Source: Pseudodesulfovibrio sp. 5S69 | GTDB taxonomy: Bacteria; Desulfobacterota; Desulfovibrionia; Desulfovibrionales; Desulfovibrionaceae | Length of the DNA stretch: 64,000 nucleotides | Direction of reading: 5' to 3' | Assembly (NCBI RefSeq): GCF_037094465.1 | Contig: NZ_CP146609.1 | Location: 1,241,501 to 1,305,500, forward strand | In this document: piece by piece, positions 1 to 9,607 of the stretch | Layout: each line of letters opens with the position of its first letter | Position numbering within the stretch: the first letter of the stretch is position 1 | The notes under the pieces: generated by a model | What the model saw: the letters and a program-made list of their open reading frames with translations, nothing else | What the model was told of the DNA's origin: nothing | The model's database searches: none | Position numbers and translations under genes: made by a program

Positions 1-709
1 CGCGGTCGCCGGGGTTGGCCACGGCGCGGCGCAGGTAGGTCCAGATCCGGCGGATGCCCTCCAGGGTCACGGCGTCGGCCATGGGGTTTTCGGTGACCGT
101 CAGGAAGCTTTCGATGTTGTGGACCAGGGCGTCCACGCCGGTCTCGGCGGTCATCTTGCGCGGCAGACCCATGGTCAACTCGGGGTCGACAAGGGCCGCA
201 TCGGCGGCGATCAGGGGGTCGACTACGCCGAGTTTGGACTCACCCTTGGTGGCGATGCAGATGATGGAGACCTCGGCGCCGGTTCCTGCGGTGGTGGGGA
301 TGACCAGGCAGGGCAGCCCCTTGCGCGGCACGTTGCCGATGCCCGCGTACTCCTCGTACTTGCCGTCGTTGCCCGCGGCCATGGCCACGCCCTTGGCCAC
401 GTCCATGGCGCTGCCGCCGCCGAGCCCGATGCACATGTCGCAGCCGCTCTCCCTGAGGATGTCCACGGCCTTGAGGATGTCGGCCACCGGCGGCTCCGGA
501 GTGACCTTGTCGAACAGTTCGTAGTCGATGTCCGCGCTGTCCAGGATGTCCGTGACCGTGTCGAGGATGGGGGTCGAGGCGATGCCGGGATCGCACAGGA
601 GCAGGATCTTCGTGCCGCCCAGCTTGGCTACGTATTCGGGCAGGGCGCTGACCGCGCCGAAGCCGAAATTGACCATTGTTCTGCAGTTGAAGCGAAAGCT
701 CTTTTCCAT
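1..709 (-). CDS. iron-containing alcohol dehydrogenase, partial at window edge
   Basis: NAD(P)-dependent metal alcohol dehydrogenase of group III, interconverting an alcohol and an aldehyde in the cytoplasm. About 236 N-terminal residues are visible from the ATG at 709. They include the glycine-rich GGGSAMD nucleotide motif (residues 97-103), the PTTAGTGAEVS segment (about 138-148) and a DALVH segment that holds the first metal-ligating Asp and His of the family. The other two metal histidines lie beyond the edge. It follows the PGK gene by 48 bases on the same strand, so it is probably the last visible gene of the LacI-controlled operon. Substrate unknown: ethanol, or an aldehyde made from the imported compound. 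In Desulfovibrio vulgaris an alcohol dehydrogenase gene is next to flx-hdr; here the nearest one is in this operon. Confidence 0.9.
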   Translation of the reverse strand, partial: MEKSFRFNCRTMVNFGFGAVSALPEYVAKLGGTKILLLCDPGIASTPILDTVTDILDSADIDYELFDKVTPEPPVADILKAVDILRESGCDMCIGLGGGSAMDVAKGVAMAAGNDGKYEEYAGIGNVPRKGLPCLVIPTTAGTGAEVSIICIATKGESKLGVVDPLIAADAALVDPELTMGLPRKMTAETGVDALVHNIESFLTVTENPMADAVTLEGIRRIWTYLRRAVANPGDR

Positions 710-757
710 GACGTATTCCTCGCGTTGGCGGTCCGGCGAAAGCCGGGGCCGTCGCAG

Positions 758-2014
758 TTATATGTTGTTCTCGAAAGCTTTTTGCATGGCCGTCAGCAGA
801 GGTAGTTCAATGCCGGACAGGAACCGGACCATGGCCCCGCCCGCGGTGCACACGTAGTCGAGGTCCTTCAGGTCGATGAACCGGGCCGCGGCCGAGACCG
901 AGTCGCCGCCGCCGACCACGGTGTAGGCGTCGGTGTCGCGCAGGGCCTCGAAGAGCCGTTTGGTGCCGCAGGCGAAGGCCTCGTCCTCGTACACGCCGGG
1001 GGGGCCGTTGACGAAGACCGTGCCCGCGGCAGCGATGATCCGTGCGTACCGCTCGGCCGTGTCCCGCCCGATGTCCGGGTAGATGTCCGTGCCGGGCAGG
1101 GCGGCCACGCTCATCTCCACGCGCCCGCCGTCCACCTGGCAGGCCAGGTCCGAGGGGACCTCGATCCTGCCGGGGTAGTCCCTCAGGTAAGTGCGGGCCG
1201 GTTCGACGAAGACGTCCAGGGAACGGTCGGAGATGAACGTGCGCATGGCCTCGCCCACGTCCGCGCCCTGGGCCATGAGCATGATGATCCCGGTGACGCC
1301 GCAGGTCAGGATGGTGTCGGCGGCCCCGGTTTCCAGGACTTTGAGCATCATGGAGAAGGCGTCGGAGATCTTCAGCCCGCCGAGCAGGAAGACCGCCGGG
1401 CGCGCCGGAGCGTCCATGACCTTGCGCAGGGCCGCCACCTCGTCGAAGAGCAGGCGTCCCGCGGCCGAGGGCAGCACTTCCTGGAAGGCCACCATGGACG
1501 GGGCGTTGCGGTGGGCGGCGGCAAAGGCGTCGTTGACGTAGATGTCGAACAGCGGGGCCAGACGGCGCACCAGATAGCAGTCCAGCATCTCCGAGGGCTT
1601 CAGGGTGACCGCGTTCTCGAAGGAGGAGACCTCCTCGGTGAGGTAGCGGACGTTGCCCAGGAGCAGGGCCTGTCCGGGCTTGAGGGCCTTGACCGCCTCG
1701 ACCGCCGCCGGTCCGGCCACGTCGTCGATGTAGCCGACCTCCCGGCCCAGGAGCCCGCTCAGCACCCCCGCGTGCTCCTCAAGAGGCACCAGGTCCCTGT
1801 AGTTGAGGGTGTCGCCCTGGTGGGCGAGGATGCCGAGCGCGGCGCCGTTGTCCAGGAGGTGGGACAGGGTCGGGACGCTCTTCTCGATCCGGTTGGTGTT
1901 CAGTATCCGGTGGGTCTTCGGATCGAGCGGGGAGTTGATGTCCACGCGGACAAGCACGCGCTTGTCCGCGTAGTTCAATTCCTCCAGAGGGCGCATGTGC
2001 AGCCGTTGGGACAT
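758..2014 (-). CDS. pgk: archaeal-type phosphoglycerate kinase
   Basis: Phosphoglycerate kinase, 418 residues, making ATP and 3-phosphoglycerate from 1,3-bisphosphoglycerate. The sequence follows the archaeal rather than the bacterial pattern: VLVRVDINSPLDP near residue 20, LLLGNVRYLTEE, LAPLFDIYVNDAFAAAHR and EVLPSAAGRL, with a late GPPGVYEDEAF segment in place of the bacterial GPMGVFE. The ATG at 2014 has AGGA nine bases upstream. It starts 4 bases after the GAPDH stop, so the two are translationally close and form a substrate-level phosphorylation pair. Family and reaction are clear. That the in vivo substrate is ordinary bisphosphoglycerate rather than an analogue is inference. The archaeal character suggests lateral transfer. 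Confidence 0.92.
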   Translation of the reverse strand: MSQRLHMRPLEELNYADKRVLVRVDINSPLDPKTHRILNTNRIEKSVPTLSHLLDNGAALGILAHQGDTLNYRDLVPLEEHAGVLSGLLGREVGYIDDVAGPAAVEAVKALKPGQALLLGNVRYLTEEVSSFENAVTLKPSEMLDCYLVRRLAPLFDIYVNDAFAAAHRNAPSMVAFQEVLPSAAGRLLFDEVAALRKVMDAPARPAVFLLGGLKISDAFSMMLKVLETGAADTILTCGVTGIIMLMAQGADVGEAMRTFISDRSLDVFVEPARTYLRDYPGRIEVPSDLACQVDGGRVEMSVAALPGTDIYPDIGRDTAERYARIIAAAGTVFVNGPPGVYEDEAFACGTKRLFEALRDTDAYTVVGGGDSVSAAARFIDLKDLDYVCTAGGAMVRFLSGIELPLLTAMQKAFENNI

Positions 2015-2018
2015 GGTC

Positions 2019-3062
2019 TTATCCTTTCATGTACTGCGGGGTTTTCCACTTGCCCATGCCGAGGTACTTGTTGGTCAGGGCCACGCCCTCGGCCGGGTCG
2101 GACTGCATGCCCATGGCCGCGCGGATGGCGTCGATGCTCTCCGGGATGGTCACGGACTCCTGGGGGATGTTGATGGCGAACATCAGATCCTTGCCGGAGC
2201 TGACCAGGGTGTCCTTCCACAGGGCGATCTCGTACATGTCGGACCGGTAGTTGCCCAGGTCGCGGGCGTAGCGGAACATGGAAGCGTTGCCCAAAAAGCC
2301 CTCGTCCAGGCTGACCACGCGGATGCGGTCGTGCCGGCGGAAAAGCTTCTCGGCCTCGGCCGGGCTGATTTCCTTCTTGGGGGTGACCACCAGGGTGATG
2401 ATGTGGCCGTGGGTGACCGGGGTGTGCACCAGGATGCCGGTGGCCTGGATGTGGGGCATGATGGTCATCAGGTCCACGCACTGGTGGTTGGGGGCCTTGT
2501 CCACCTTGAGGGCGTTGGTCAGACCGCGATGGTAGTCGCCCGGGTCGGCAATGCGCCGGATGATGGTGATGGCCACCTTCTCCACGCCCACGGCCTCGTC
2601 CAGGCAGTCGATGGCGCGGATGAAGCCGGTGGTGTTGCAGGAGGTCAGCTTGAGGTAGTTTTTGCCGATGCCCTTGGCGTAGTTGGCGTAGCCGTGGAAA
2701 AAGACGTCGGCCACGTCGTTGGACTCGCCGCCCTGGAACACGGCCTTCTTGCCCTTGGACTCGTAGTAGGCCTTGTTCTTGGCGCCGATGCCGGCCACGG
2801 TGGCGTCGAGGATGATGTCGCACTTGTCCACCAGGTCCTCAAAGGAGCCGGAAAGCGGGATGCCCGCCTCCTTGAAGAGCTTGTCGTTCTCCGGGATGGC
2901 GTTGTACAGGTCGTAGGGCATGCCGCTCTCGTGCAGGGCGCGCACGGTCAGTGTGGGCGCGACGTCGCACACGCCGACCAGTTCCATGTCTTCCTGCAGC
3001 GACACGCCGTCGGCCAGCCGCTGTCCGATAATGCCGTATCCAACGATTCCAACATTGACCAT
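2019..3062 (-). CDS. type II (archaeal) glyceraldehyde-3-phosphate dehydrogenase
   Basis: NAD(P)-dependent phosphorylating glyceraldehyde-3-phosphate dehydrogenase of the archaeal type II family, 347 residues. Visible marks are the N-terminal GYGIIGQR nucleotide motif (9-16), DATVAGIGAKN (about 86-96), FQGGES (109-114) and the catalytic cysteine C142 in SCNTTG. Bacterial type I GAPDH has SCTTNC at that place, so the assignment to type II is firm. It sits between the LacI gene and the PGK gene in one operon. It probably feeds triose phosphate from the imported substrate into ATP synthesis and NAD(P)H. Whether the cell has a normal GAPDH elsewhere cannot be seen. The chemistry follows from the family; the physiological aldehyde is inferred. 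Confidence 0.93.
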   Translation of the reverse strand: MVNVGIVGYGIIGQRLADGVSLQEDMELVGVCDVAPTLTVRALHESGMPYDLYNAIPENDKLFKEAGIPLSGSFEDLVDKCDIILDATVAGIGAKNKAYYESKGKKAVFQGGESNDVADVFFHGYANYAKGIGKNYLKLTSCNTTGFIRAIDCLDEAVGVEKVAITIIRRIADPGDYHRGLTNALKVDKAPNHQCVDLMTIMPHIQATGILVHTPVTHGHIITLVVTPKKEISPAEAEKLFRRHDRIRVVSLDEGFLGNASMFRYARDLGNYRSDMYEIALWKDTLVSSGKDLMFAINIPQESVTIPESIDAIRAAMGMQSDPAEGVALTNKYLGMGKWKTPQYMKG

Positions 3063-3099
3063 GATCTAACTCCTTTGATTATTTCTTGTATGTGACTCG

Positions 3100-4146
3100 T
3101 CACTTGCGGAAGCGCAGGGGCAGGGCGCTGCTGTTCCGGACAATGACGTGCGGGTCCAAAATCATCTGCTGTATCTGACGGGTCTTGATCGTCTTGAGCA
3201 GGAGATCGACGGACGAATAGCCGACCTGGTTCTTGTTGTGGCTGACCGAGGTCAGGCTGACGCCGGGCAGGGAGGACATCTCGATGTTGTCGAAGCCGAC
3301 CACGGCCACGTCCTCCGGGACCCTGTAGCCTGCGTCGAGCAGGGCGGTGATCACGCCGATGGCCAGGTAGTCGCTGTGGGCCACGATGGCGGACGGCAGT
3401 TCGCCGCCCTTGACCAGGTCGGCCGCGAAGCGCATGCCCGATTCCTTGTAGAAGTCGTCGGAGATGCGCAGGGAGGTGTCCCTGTCGAAGTCGAGGCCGA
3501 GCTTGTCGAAGGTGTCCAGGGTGCCGAGCAGGCGGTTGTAGCCGGTGGAGACGTTTTGCGGACCGGCCAGGACCTGGAACGAGGTGTGGCCCAGGGAGGC
3601 CAGGTGCTCGATGATCTCGCAACTGCCCTTGTAGTTGTCCACGCCCACGAAGTTGTAGGCGCGGCGGGAGTCTGTCTTGCGCAGTTGGCGCAGGGACAGG
3701 AGGAACGGCACGTCCATCTCGAAGAGCTCCTCGATGCACGGGTCGTCCAGAAACACGGAACTGAGGATCAGGCCGTCCACGCCGTAGTCGAGCAGGTTGC
3801 GGATGCTGCTGCGCTGGTCCTCTATGCCGCCCTTGACCGAGGCGAGCAGGACGGAATAGCCCAGCTCCTTGGCGCGCTGGACCACGCCCTGGGCCAGTTC
3901 GGAGAAGAACGGGTTCTTGAGCGATTCGACGGTCAGGCCGATGATGTTGCTCTCTTTCTTCTGGAGCATGCGGGCGGCGAAGTTGGGCCGGTAGTCCAGC
4001 TCCTCGCAGGCCTTGAGGACCTGCCTGCGCCGTTCCTTGCTCACGCGGGGCGTCTCCGGGTTGTTCAGCACCATGGAGACGGTGGTGGCGGAAACCCCCA
4101 CCTTGGCAGCGATGTCTTTGATCGTTGTCGGATTTTTCTTTTTCAT
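3100..4146 (-). CDS. LacI-family transcriptional regulator
   Basis: 348 residues. The helix-turn-helix is at 8-27 (TIKDIAAKVGVSATTVSMVL), the hinge helix near 54-61 (PNFAARML), and the rest is a periplasmic-binding-protein-like sensor domain that should bind a sugar or related ligand. It lies inside the operon it probably controls: its ATG at 4146 directly abuts the stop of the ABC ATPase gene at 4147, and GAPDH follows. The likely operator is the near-palindrome GTTTA-N-CG-N-TAAAC, with the central CG usual for LacI proteins, at 9608-9621 in front of this operon. A second copy is at 16766-16779 in front of hdrCBA-flx. The ligand is unknown. A local role is likely; regulation of the hdr-flx operon is inference from the shared site. 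Confidence 0.92.
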   Translation of the reverse strand: MKKKNPTTIKDIAAKVGVSATTVSMVLNNPETPRVSKERRRQVLKACEELDYRPNFAARMLQKKESNIIGLTVESLKNPFFSELAQGVVQRAKELGYSVLLASVKGGIEDQRSSIRNLLDYGVDGLILSSVFLDDPCIEELFEMDVPFLLSLRQLRKTDSRRAYNFVGVDNYKGSCEIIEHLASLGHTSFQVLAGPQNVSTGYNRLLGTLDTFDKLGLDFDRDTSLRISDDFYKESGMRFAADLVKGGELPSAIVAHSDYLAIGVITALLDAGYRVPEDVAVVGFDNIEMSSLPGVSLTSVSHNKNQVGYSSVDLLLKTIKTRQIQQMILDPHVIVRNSSALPLRFRK

Positions 4147-4866
4147 TTAGCCCACACCCAGAAGTTTTTGTTGTAGTTCCACATCGTCTTCCAATGTTTT
4201 GGCGTTGCCGTCGTAAATGATCTCGCCGATTTCGAGCACGTAGCAGTGGTCCATGAAGCTCAGGAATTTGGGGGAGAACTGTTCCACGACGATGAGGGCC
4301 ATGCCGTACTCGCGCTTGACCTCCAGGACCATTTCCATGACCTGGTCGGCGATGAGCGGGGCCAGCCCCTCGGTGGGTTCGTCCAGGAGGATCAGGTCGG
4401 GGTTGGACATGAGCGTCCGGCCGATGGTCAGCATCTGCTGCTCGCCGCCGCTCATCTCGCAGCCCCACTTCCTCTCCATCTCCTTGAGCTTGGGAAAGTA
4501 CTTGTACACCGCGTCCAGGGTGACTTCCTTGCCGCCCCGGCCGTCGGGCTTGGAGCGCTGCCCCAGCAGGAGGTTTTCCTTGATGGTCAGGTTGGGGAAT
4601 ATCTTTCGGTCTTCGGGGACCCAGCCGATGCCCAGCTTGGCGATCTTGTAGGGCGGCAGGCAGGTGATGTCCCGGCCCTTGAACTTGATCTCCCCCTCGC
4701 ATTGGGGGTTGTTGAAGCCCATGATCGAGCGGAAGGTGGTGCTCTTGCCGGCCCCGTTGCGGCCGAAGAGCCCGACCACAGTGCCTTCCTCCACTTCGAG
4801 ATTGACGTCGAAGAGGATTTGGGCGTCGCCGTAGAAACTGGTCAGATTCTTTATTTCAAGCAGCAT
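4147..4866 (-). CDS. branched-chain-type ABC transporter ATPase (LivF-like)
   Basis: ATP-binding subunit of an HAAT/LivFGHMJ-type importer, 239 residues. It has Walker A GRNGAGKST (35-43), the signature SGGEQQ (139-144) and Walker B LILLDEP (158-164) followed by TEGL, typical of LivF. The protein acts on the cytoplasmic face of the membrane with the LivG-like ATPase encoded 4 bases upstream. Transporters of this class import branched-chain amino acids, amides, urea or other small polar compounds. The company of dehydrogenases, GAPDH and PGK argues for a carbon source rather than an amino acid, but the sequence alone does not give the substrate. Confidence 0.93.
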   Translation of the reverse strand: MLLEIKNLTSFYGDAQILFDVNLEVEEGTVVGLFGRNGAGKSTTFRSIMGFNNPQCEGEIKFKGRDITCLPPYKIAKLGIGWVPEDRKIFPNLTIKENLLLGQRSKPDGRGGKEVTLDAVYKYFPKLKEMERKWGCEMSGGEQQMLTIGRTLMSNPDLILLDEPTEGLAPLIADQVMEMVLEVKREYGMALIVVEQFSPKFLSFMDHCYVLEIGEIIYDGNAKTLEDDVELQQKLLGVG

Positions 4867-4870
4867 ATCA

Positions 4871-5604
<734 letters not shown>

Positions 5605-5608
<4 letters not shown>

Positions 5609-6579
5609 GACTCCCTCTTCTCTTTAGAGATGCCGCAGGTATGGTCCTTGTCGGTGATGAGCCCCAGCAGCCCGCGCGGACAGATCAGGATGATCAGGAC
5701 GAAGAAGAGACCGTAGGCCAGCAGCCAGTTTTCCCAGAATGCGCTGATAAGTTCCTTGCAGACGAGGAAGATGAGCGACCCCACGATGGGCCCGTAGAAG
5801 CTTGCCGTGCCGCCCCCCAGCAGGGTGGCGATGACCACGTCGCCGGACTTGGTCCAGTCGAAGATGTCGGCGAAGGCGGCTCCGGCCAGGAAACAGTACA
5901 GGGCTCCGGCCAGCCCGGCGAAGAAGCCGGACAGGGCGTAGACCAGGAACTTGTAGAAGCCGGTGTTGTAGCCGAGGTAGGTGGCCCGCACCGGGTTTTG
6001 GCGGATGCTTTGCAGAGTCATGCCGAAGCTGGACCGGGCGATGATCCGGATGAGGATGGCGCAGACCACGAAGAAGCCGAAGCACAGGTAGTAGTAGGGC
6101 ACCGAACCGGAGATATCCAGGCCCAGGAAGGAGGTCCTGGAGAGGCCGGTCAGGCCGGACTCGCCGCCGGTGACCTCGTCCCAGCGCCAGCACAGGCCGA
6201 ACATCACCTGGGAGAAGGCCACGGTCATCATGGCGAAGTAGATGCCCTTCTTGTCTCGGATGAGCCAGCCCACGGCCGTGGCGCCCAGCATGCCGGTCAG
6301 GCCGCCGATCAGGATGGACAGGCCGATGCCCAGGCCGGGCGTCAGGTGCAGGAAGGTCAGGGCCGCGCCGAAGGTGCCCATGCCGTAGAGGGCCCCGTGT
6401 CCGAAGGACGGCAGGGCGGTGTACCCCAGGCAGAGGTTGAAGCTCAGGGTGAAGATGAAGAAGAGCAGCAGTTCCGACCCCAGGGACGTGAAATTGCCGA
6501 GGAAGGGATAGAACGGATACAGGGCAAAGGCCAGGAAGATATAGAGGTATGGGTCCCTCGTAATGGATTTGGGTCTCAT
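5605..6579 (-). CDS. branched-chain-type ABC transporter permease (LivM-like)
   Basis: Inner-membrane permease of the importer, 324 residues, with about nine to ten hydrophobic segments from residue 12 onward. It has the family's conserved stretch GYTALPSFGHGALYGMGTFG near residues 52-71 and a charged cytoplasmic loop with RSSFGMTLQSIRQNP, the ATPase-contact region of LivM proteins. It lies 12 bases after the LivH-like gene and overlaps LivG by 4 bases. Substrate not predictable from sequence. Confidence 0.92.
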
Positions 6580-6591
6580 GTTCCTTCCCCT

Positions 6592-7458
6592 CTATTCGAG
6601 AATGTTTTGCTTGCCGAGGAGCCCGCGGGGCCAGAAGTACACGACCACGGCCATGATCACGTAGGGCATGATGTCCACGAACCGGGGGATGACCAGGGAC
6701 AGCAGCGAGGTGGTCAGGCCGACGATGAGTCCACCCAGGACCGTGCCCCGTATGCTCCCCAGGCCGCCGATGAGCACGACCAAGAACGACGGCATGAGAA
6801 AGGCCCCTCCCATACCCGGCTTGATCGACCAGATGGACGAGGCGAGCACCCCGGAGAAGGCGGCGGCCATGGCGCCCAGGGCGAACACGGCGGTGCGCAG
6901 CAGTGGCAGGTCGTGGCCCAGGGCCGAGACCATCTCGCTGTCGTACATGCCGGCCCGGACGATGGCGCCGAAGGCCGTGTTGTTCAGGACCAGCCAGGTG
7001 CCCGTCAGGACCACGACGCAGCACAGGGCCACGAACAGGCGGTAGTAGGGGACCATCATGTCGCCCAGGAAAAGGACGCCCTGCGCGAATGCGGGGGGGT
7101 TGACCGTCTTGGCCGCGGCCCCGAAGATCATGTGCAGGACCTGCTCGATGGCCATGGCGAATCCCATGGTGATGACCAGGCCGAAGAGTGGATCCTCCCC
7201 GTAGACCCGGCGGACGAGCAGCCGCTCCACAACGACGCCGATGACGCCAACGATCAGCGTGGCCCCGGCCATGGCGGGCCAGAACCCCATGAAATCCTTC
7301 AGGACCCAGTACCCGTAGGCTCCGAGAGCGAACAGGACGCCGTGCGCAAAATTGAGCACGCCCGACACACCGAGCACGAGAGAGAAGCCGAGGGCGATCG
7401 TCGCGTAGAGCAAGCCGAGGATCACTCCGTTGACGAACAGATTGATAAAGAGAGACAT
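6592..7458 (-). CDS. branched-chain-type ABC transporter permease (LivH-like)
   Basis: Inner-membrane permease, 288 residues from the ATG at 7458, which has GGGAG seven bases upstream; a GTG two codons earlier is the alternative. It shows about eight hydrophobic segments, the N-terminal GLLYATIALGFSLVLGVSGV and NFAHGVLFALGAYG motifs of the LivH family, and GGLGSIRGTVLGGLIVGL near the C-terminus. It pairs with the LivM-like permease. The gene is separated from the upstream binding-protein gene by a hairpin (7483-7508), which commonly keeps binding-protein mRNA in excess. Confidence 0.92.
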   Translation of the reverse strand: MSLFINLFVNGVILGLLYATIALGFSLVLGVSGVLNFAHGVLFALGAYGYWVLKDFMGFWPAMAGATLIVGVIGVVVERLLVRRVYGEDPLFGLVITMGFAMAIEQVLHMIFGAAAKTVNPPAFAQGVLFLGDMMVPYYRLFVALCCVVVLTGTWLVLNNTAFGAIVRAGMYDSEMVSALGHDLPLLRTAVFALGAMAAAFSGVLASSIWSIKPGMGGAFLMPSFLVVLIGGLGSIRGTVLGGLIVGLTTSLLSLVIPRFVDIMPYVIMAVVVYFWPRGLLGKQNILE

Positions 7459-7482
7459 TGACACACTCCCGGGTAAAGGCGA

Positions 7483-7508
7483 GGCGCCCGGCCCGGAGAC
7501 CGGGCGCC
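7483..7508 (-). repeat. hairpin between binding-protein and LivH-like genes
   Basis: GGCGCCCGG / CCGGGCGCC, nine pairs, eight-base loop, no T tail; placed just after the binding-protein stop, as is common in ABC operons. Confidence 0.6.
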
Positions 7509-7522
7509 CATTGGGGCCTGTA

Positions 7523-8740
7523 CTATTTGCTGATGCTCACGTTGATGGGATTCTCCGCCTTGGTCCGGGCCACGGTGGCGGCATCGACTTCGTCGATGAC
7601 GTCCCACATGGCGGGGCCGGTGGCCTTGGGATTGGCCTTGATCAGGTCGATCTGGGTGATGACCTGGTGGTCCCACGCGCGGACCCTGGTCGGGTACTTG
7701 CGCATGTTGTCCTTGATTTCCAGACCTTCGATGGTCTTGATCACGGAGTCGACGTCATCGGTGCCGGCCTTCTGGATGCCGGTCAGCAGGATTTTCATGG
7801 CCAGCCACCCCTCATAGGTGCCGTTGTCGAGCGGCATGGGGCAGGGAGTGTCGGGGTTGTTCTTTTGCAGCATTTCCGCGAAGGCGCGGGTCTTGTCGTT
7901 CTCGTTCCAGTAGACTTCGACGTTGGCGTAGGCCTGGCGCTGTTCGGGCTTGAGCGGCCACATGTCGACGAATTCCATCAGCGTGTACCAGACCTTCATC
8001 TTGTCGTAGATGCGGTACTCTGCCAGTTGCTTGAGCAGGGCCACGTTGTCGAAACCGGCCATGGTGACGACGAGCACGTCGGCCCCGGACTGGCGGGCCT
8101 GGAGCAACTGGGAGCTGAAGTCGCGGGTGCCCAGGGGAACCTTGATCTCGCCGACCTCGGTGACGCCGAGCTTCTTGGCCGAGGCGCGGGCCCAGGCGGT
8201 TCCGGAGTGGCCCCAGGAGTAGTCGTGGGTGATGTAGAACCATTTCTTGCCGATGTTCTTGGCGACGTAGTCCGCGCCGCCGCGAACCAGCATGGCCATG
8301 CTCGGGGCCACGTGGAACATATAGGTATTGGCCTTGGAGGCGTTCAGGGTATCGGAGTTGCCGTTGGTGGCGAAGTAGAGGACCTTGTTCTCGGTGGCCA
8401 CGGCGGAGATGGCGGCGGCGACCGAGCTGGAGACCGCGCCCATGAGGTACTTGCAGCCGTCGACCTCGATCAGTCGGCGGGCGCGGCGGGCGGCCACGTC
8501 GGGGTTGGTTTCGGAGTCGGCGACGACCAGTTCGACGGGCCGTCCGAGGACCTTGGAGCCGAACTCTTCCAGCGCGGCCTTCATGCCCATGCGTTCCAGC
8601 TTGCCGTGATCGCCGTAGTTGCCGGAAACGGGGCTGACGATACCGATCTTGATGGGATCTTCCGCTGCCGGGGCCGTGAGTGCTCCCACAAGGACGAAAA
8701 CACAGATCAAAACCATCAACTTGCCGATACGAGTCATCAT
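7523..8740 (-). CDS. ABC transporter periplasmic substrate-binding protein (LivJ/Peripla_BP_6 type)
   Basis: Extracytoplasmic binding protein, 405 residues. The start is the ATG at 8740 because AGGAGGAG lies immediately upstream; the next codon, also ATG, has even better spacing. The N-terminus is a Sec signal peptide (residues about 1-27, basic start, hydrophobic core, cleavage near APA-AE). The mature protein begins IKIGIVSPVSGNYG, the standard opening of this family. A longer open frame upstream overlaps the SDR gene and is not coding. The protein delivers the unknown substrate to the LivHM-like permease encoded downstream. Confidence 0.92.
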   Translation of the reverse strand: MMTRIGKLMVLICVFVLVGALTAPAAEDPIKIGIVSPVSGNYGDHGKLERMGMKAALEEFGSKVLGRPVELVVADSETNPDVAARRARRLIEVDGCKYLMGAVSSSVAAAISAVATENKVLYFATNGNSDTLNASKANTYMFHVAPSMAMLVRGGADYVAKNIGKKWFYITHDYSWGHSGTAWARASAKKLGVTEVGEIKVPLGTRDFSSQLLQARQSGADVLVVTMAGFDNVALLKQLAEYRIYDKMKVWYTLMEFVDMWPLKPEQRQAYANVEVYWNENDKTRAFAEMLQKNNPDTPCPMPLDNGTYEGWLAMKILLTGIQKAGTDDVDSVIKTIEGLEIKDNMRKYPTRVRAWDHQVITQIDLIKANPKATGPAMWDVIDEVDAATVARTKAENPINVSISK

Positions 8741-8786
8741 AACTCCTCCTTTTACATAGTTTTCAATACTATAACTTCCCCTGACT

Positions 8787-9584
8787 CTAATGAACGGTCC
8801 ACCCCCCATCGATGTGAAGTATGTGGCCAGTAACCATGTCCGATGCGGGGGACGCCAGATAGAGCACACCCGCCGAGATGTCAGCCGGGACCGCCAGCCT
8901 GTCGAAAAGGATGTTCGCCCGGACATAGTCCCGGAACTCCTTTTCCTCGAACATCGGGCGGGTGAGATTCGTTTCCACGAAGGTCGGCGCCACCGCATTG
9001 ACATTGATATTGTATTGGGCCCATTCGAGGGCGAGTTCCCTGGTCAGGTTGTTGATCGCTCCCTTGCTGGAACAGTAGGCGGCCCGGCGGATGAGCCCGA
9101 CGGCGCCGGCCTGGGAGGAGATGTTGATGATCTTGCCGGAGCGTTGGGCGATCATGTGCTCGGCCACGGCCTGGCAGGCGAAGAACGAACCCTTGAGGTT
9201 GATGTCCAGGACCTTGTCCCAGGCCGCCTCGGTCACGTCCATGGCCTCCTGCGGGATGTTGATGCCCGCGGAGTTGACCAGCACGTCGATGCGCCCGAAG
9301 GCGTCCATGGCGGCCGCGGCCATGGCCTTGAGATCGGCCACCTTGCAGACGTCGGTGACCGCGCACTCGACCCGTTGCCCTGTGGCCCGGCGGATGGCAT
9401 CGGCCTTTTCCTCGAGCCCCTCTGCGTTCAGGTCGCTCAGGAGCAGGGAGGAACCCCGCGAGGCCAGGGTCATGGCGATGTCCGCCCCGAGGTCGCCGGC
9501 AGCGCCGGTGATGATGGAGACGTTCTCGTCCAGGTTGAAGAAGCCGTCCGCGTCCGGAGAATGCCCATTTTTGTAACTGCTCAT
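8787..9584 (-). CDS. short-chain dehydrogenase/reductase
   Basis: NAD(P)-dependent SDR oxidoreductase of the classical type, 265 residues. It shows the TGAAGDLG cofactor motif (about 27-34), NSAG (about 107-110), the catalytic Ser in NISSQAG and the YCSSK catalytic Tyr/Lys motif. The C-terminal VTGHILHIDGGW is a hallmark of classical SDRs of the gluconate 5-dehydrogenase/ketoreductase kind. It is the first gene of the operon, 30 bases after the LacI-like operator. It probably performs the first oxidation or reduction of the imported sugar, polyol or related alcohol. Substrate and cofactor preference are not evident. Confidence 0.93.
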   Translation of the reverse strand: MSSYKNGHSPDADGFFNLDENVSIITGAAGDLGADIAMTLASRGSSLLLSDLNAEGLEEKADAIRRATGQRVECAVTDVCKVADLKAMAAAAMDAFGRIDVLVNSAGINIPQEAMDVTEAAWDKVLDINLKGSFFACQAVAEHMIAQRSGKIINISSQAGAVGLIRRAAYCSSKGAINNLTRELALEWAQYNINVNAVAPTFVETNLTRPMFEEKEFRDYVRANILFDRLAVPADISAGVLYLASPASDMVTGHILHIDGGWTVH

Positions 9585-9607
9585 TGTCGCCTCTGACAGG
9601 ACTGTTA

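Noticed and set aside
7523..9004. The longer 493-codon version of the binding protein
   Set aside because: Its first part overlaps the SDR gene; the ATG at 8740 has a perfect ribosome site and a signal peptide directly after it.
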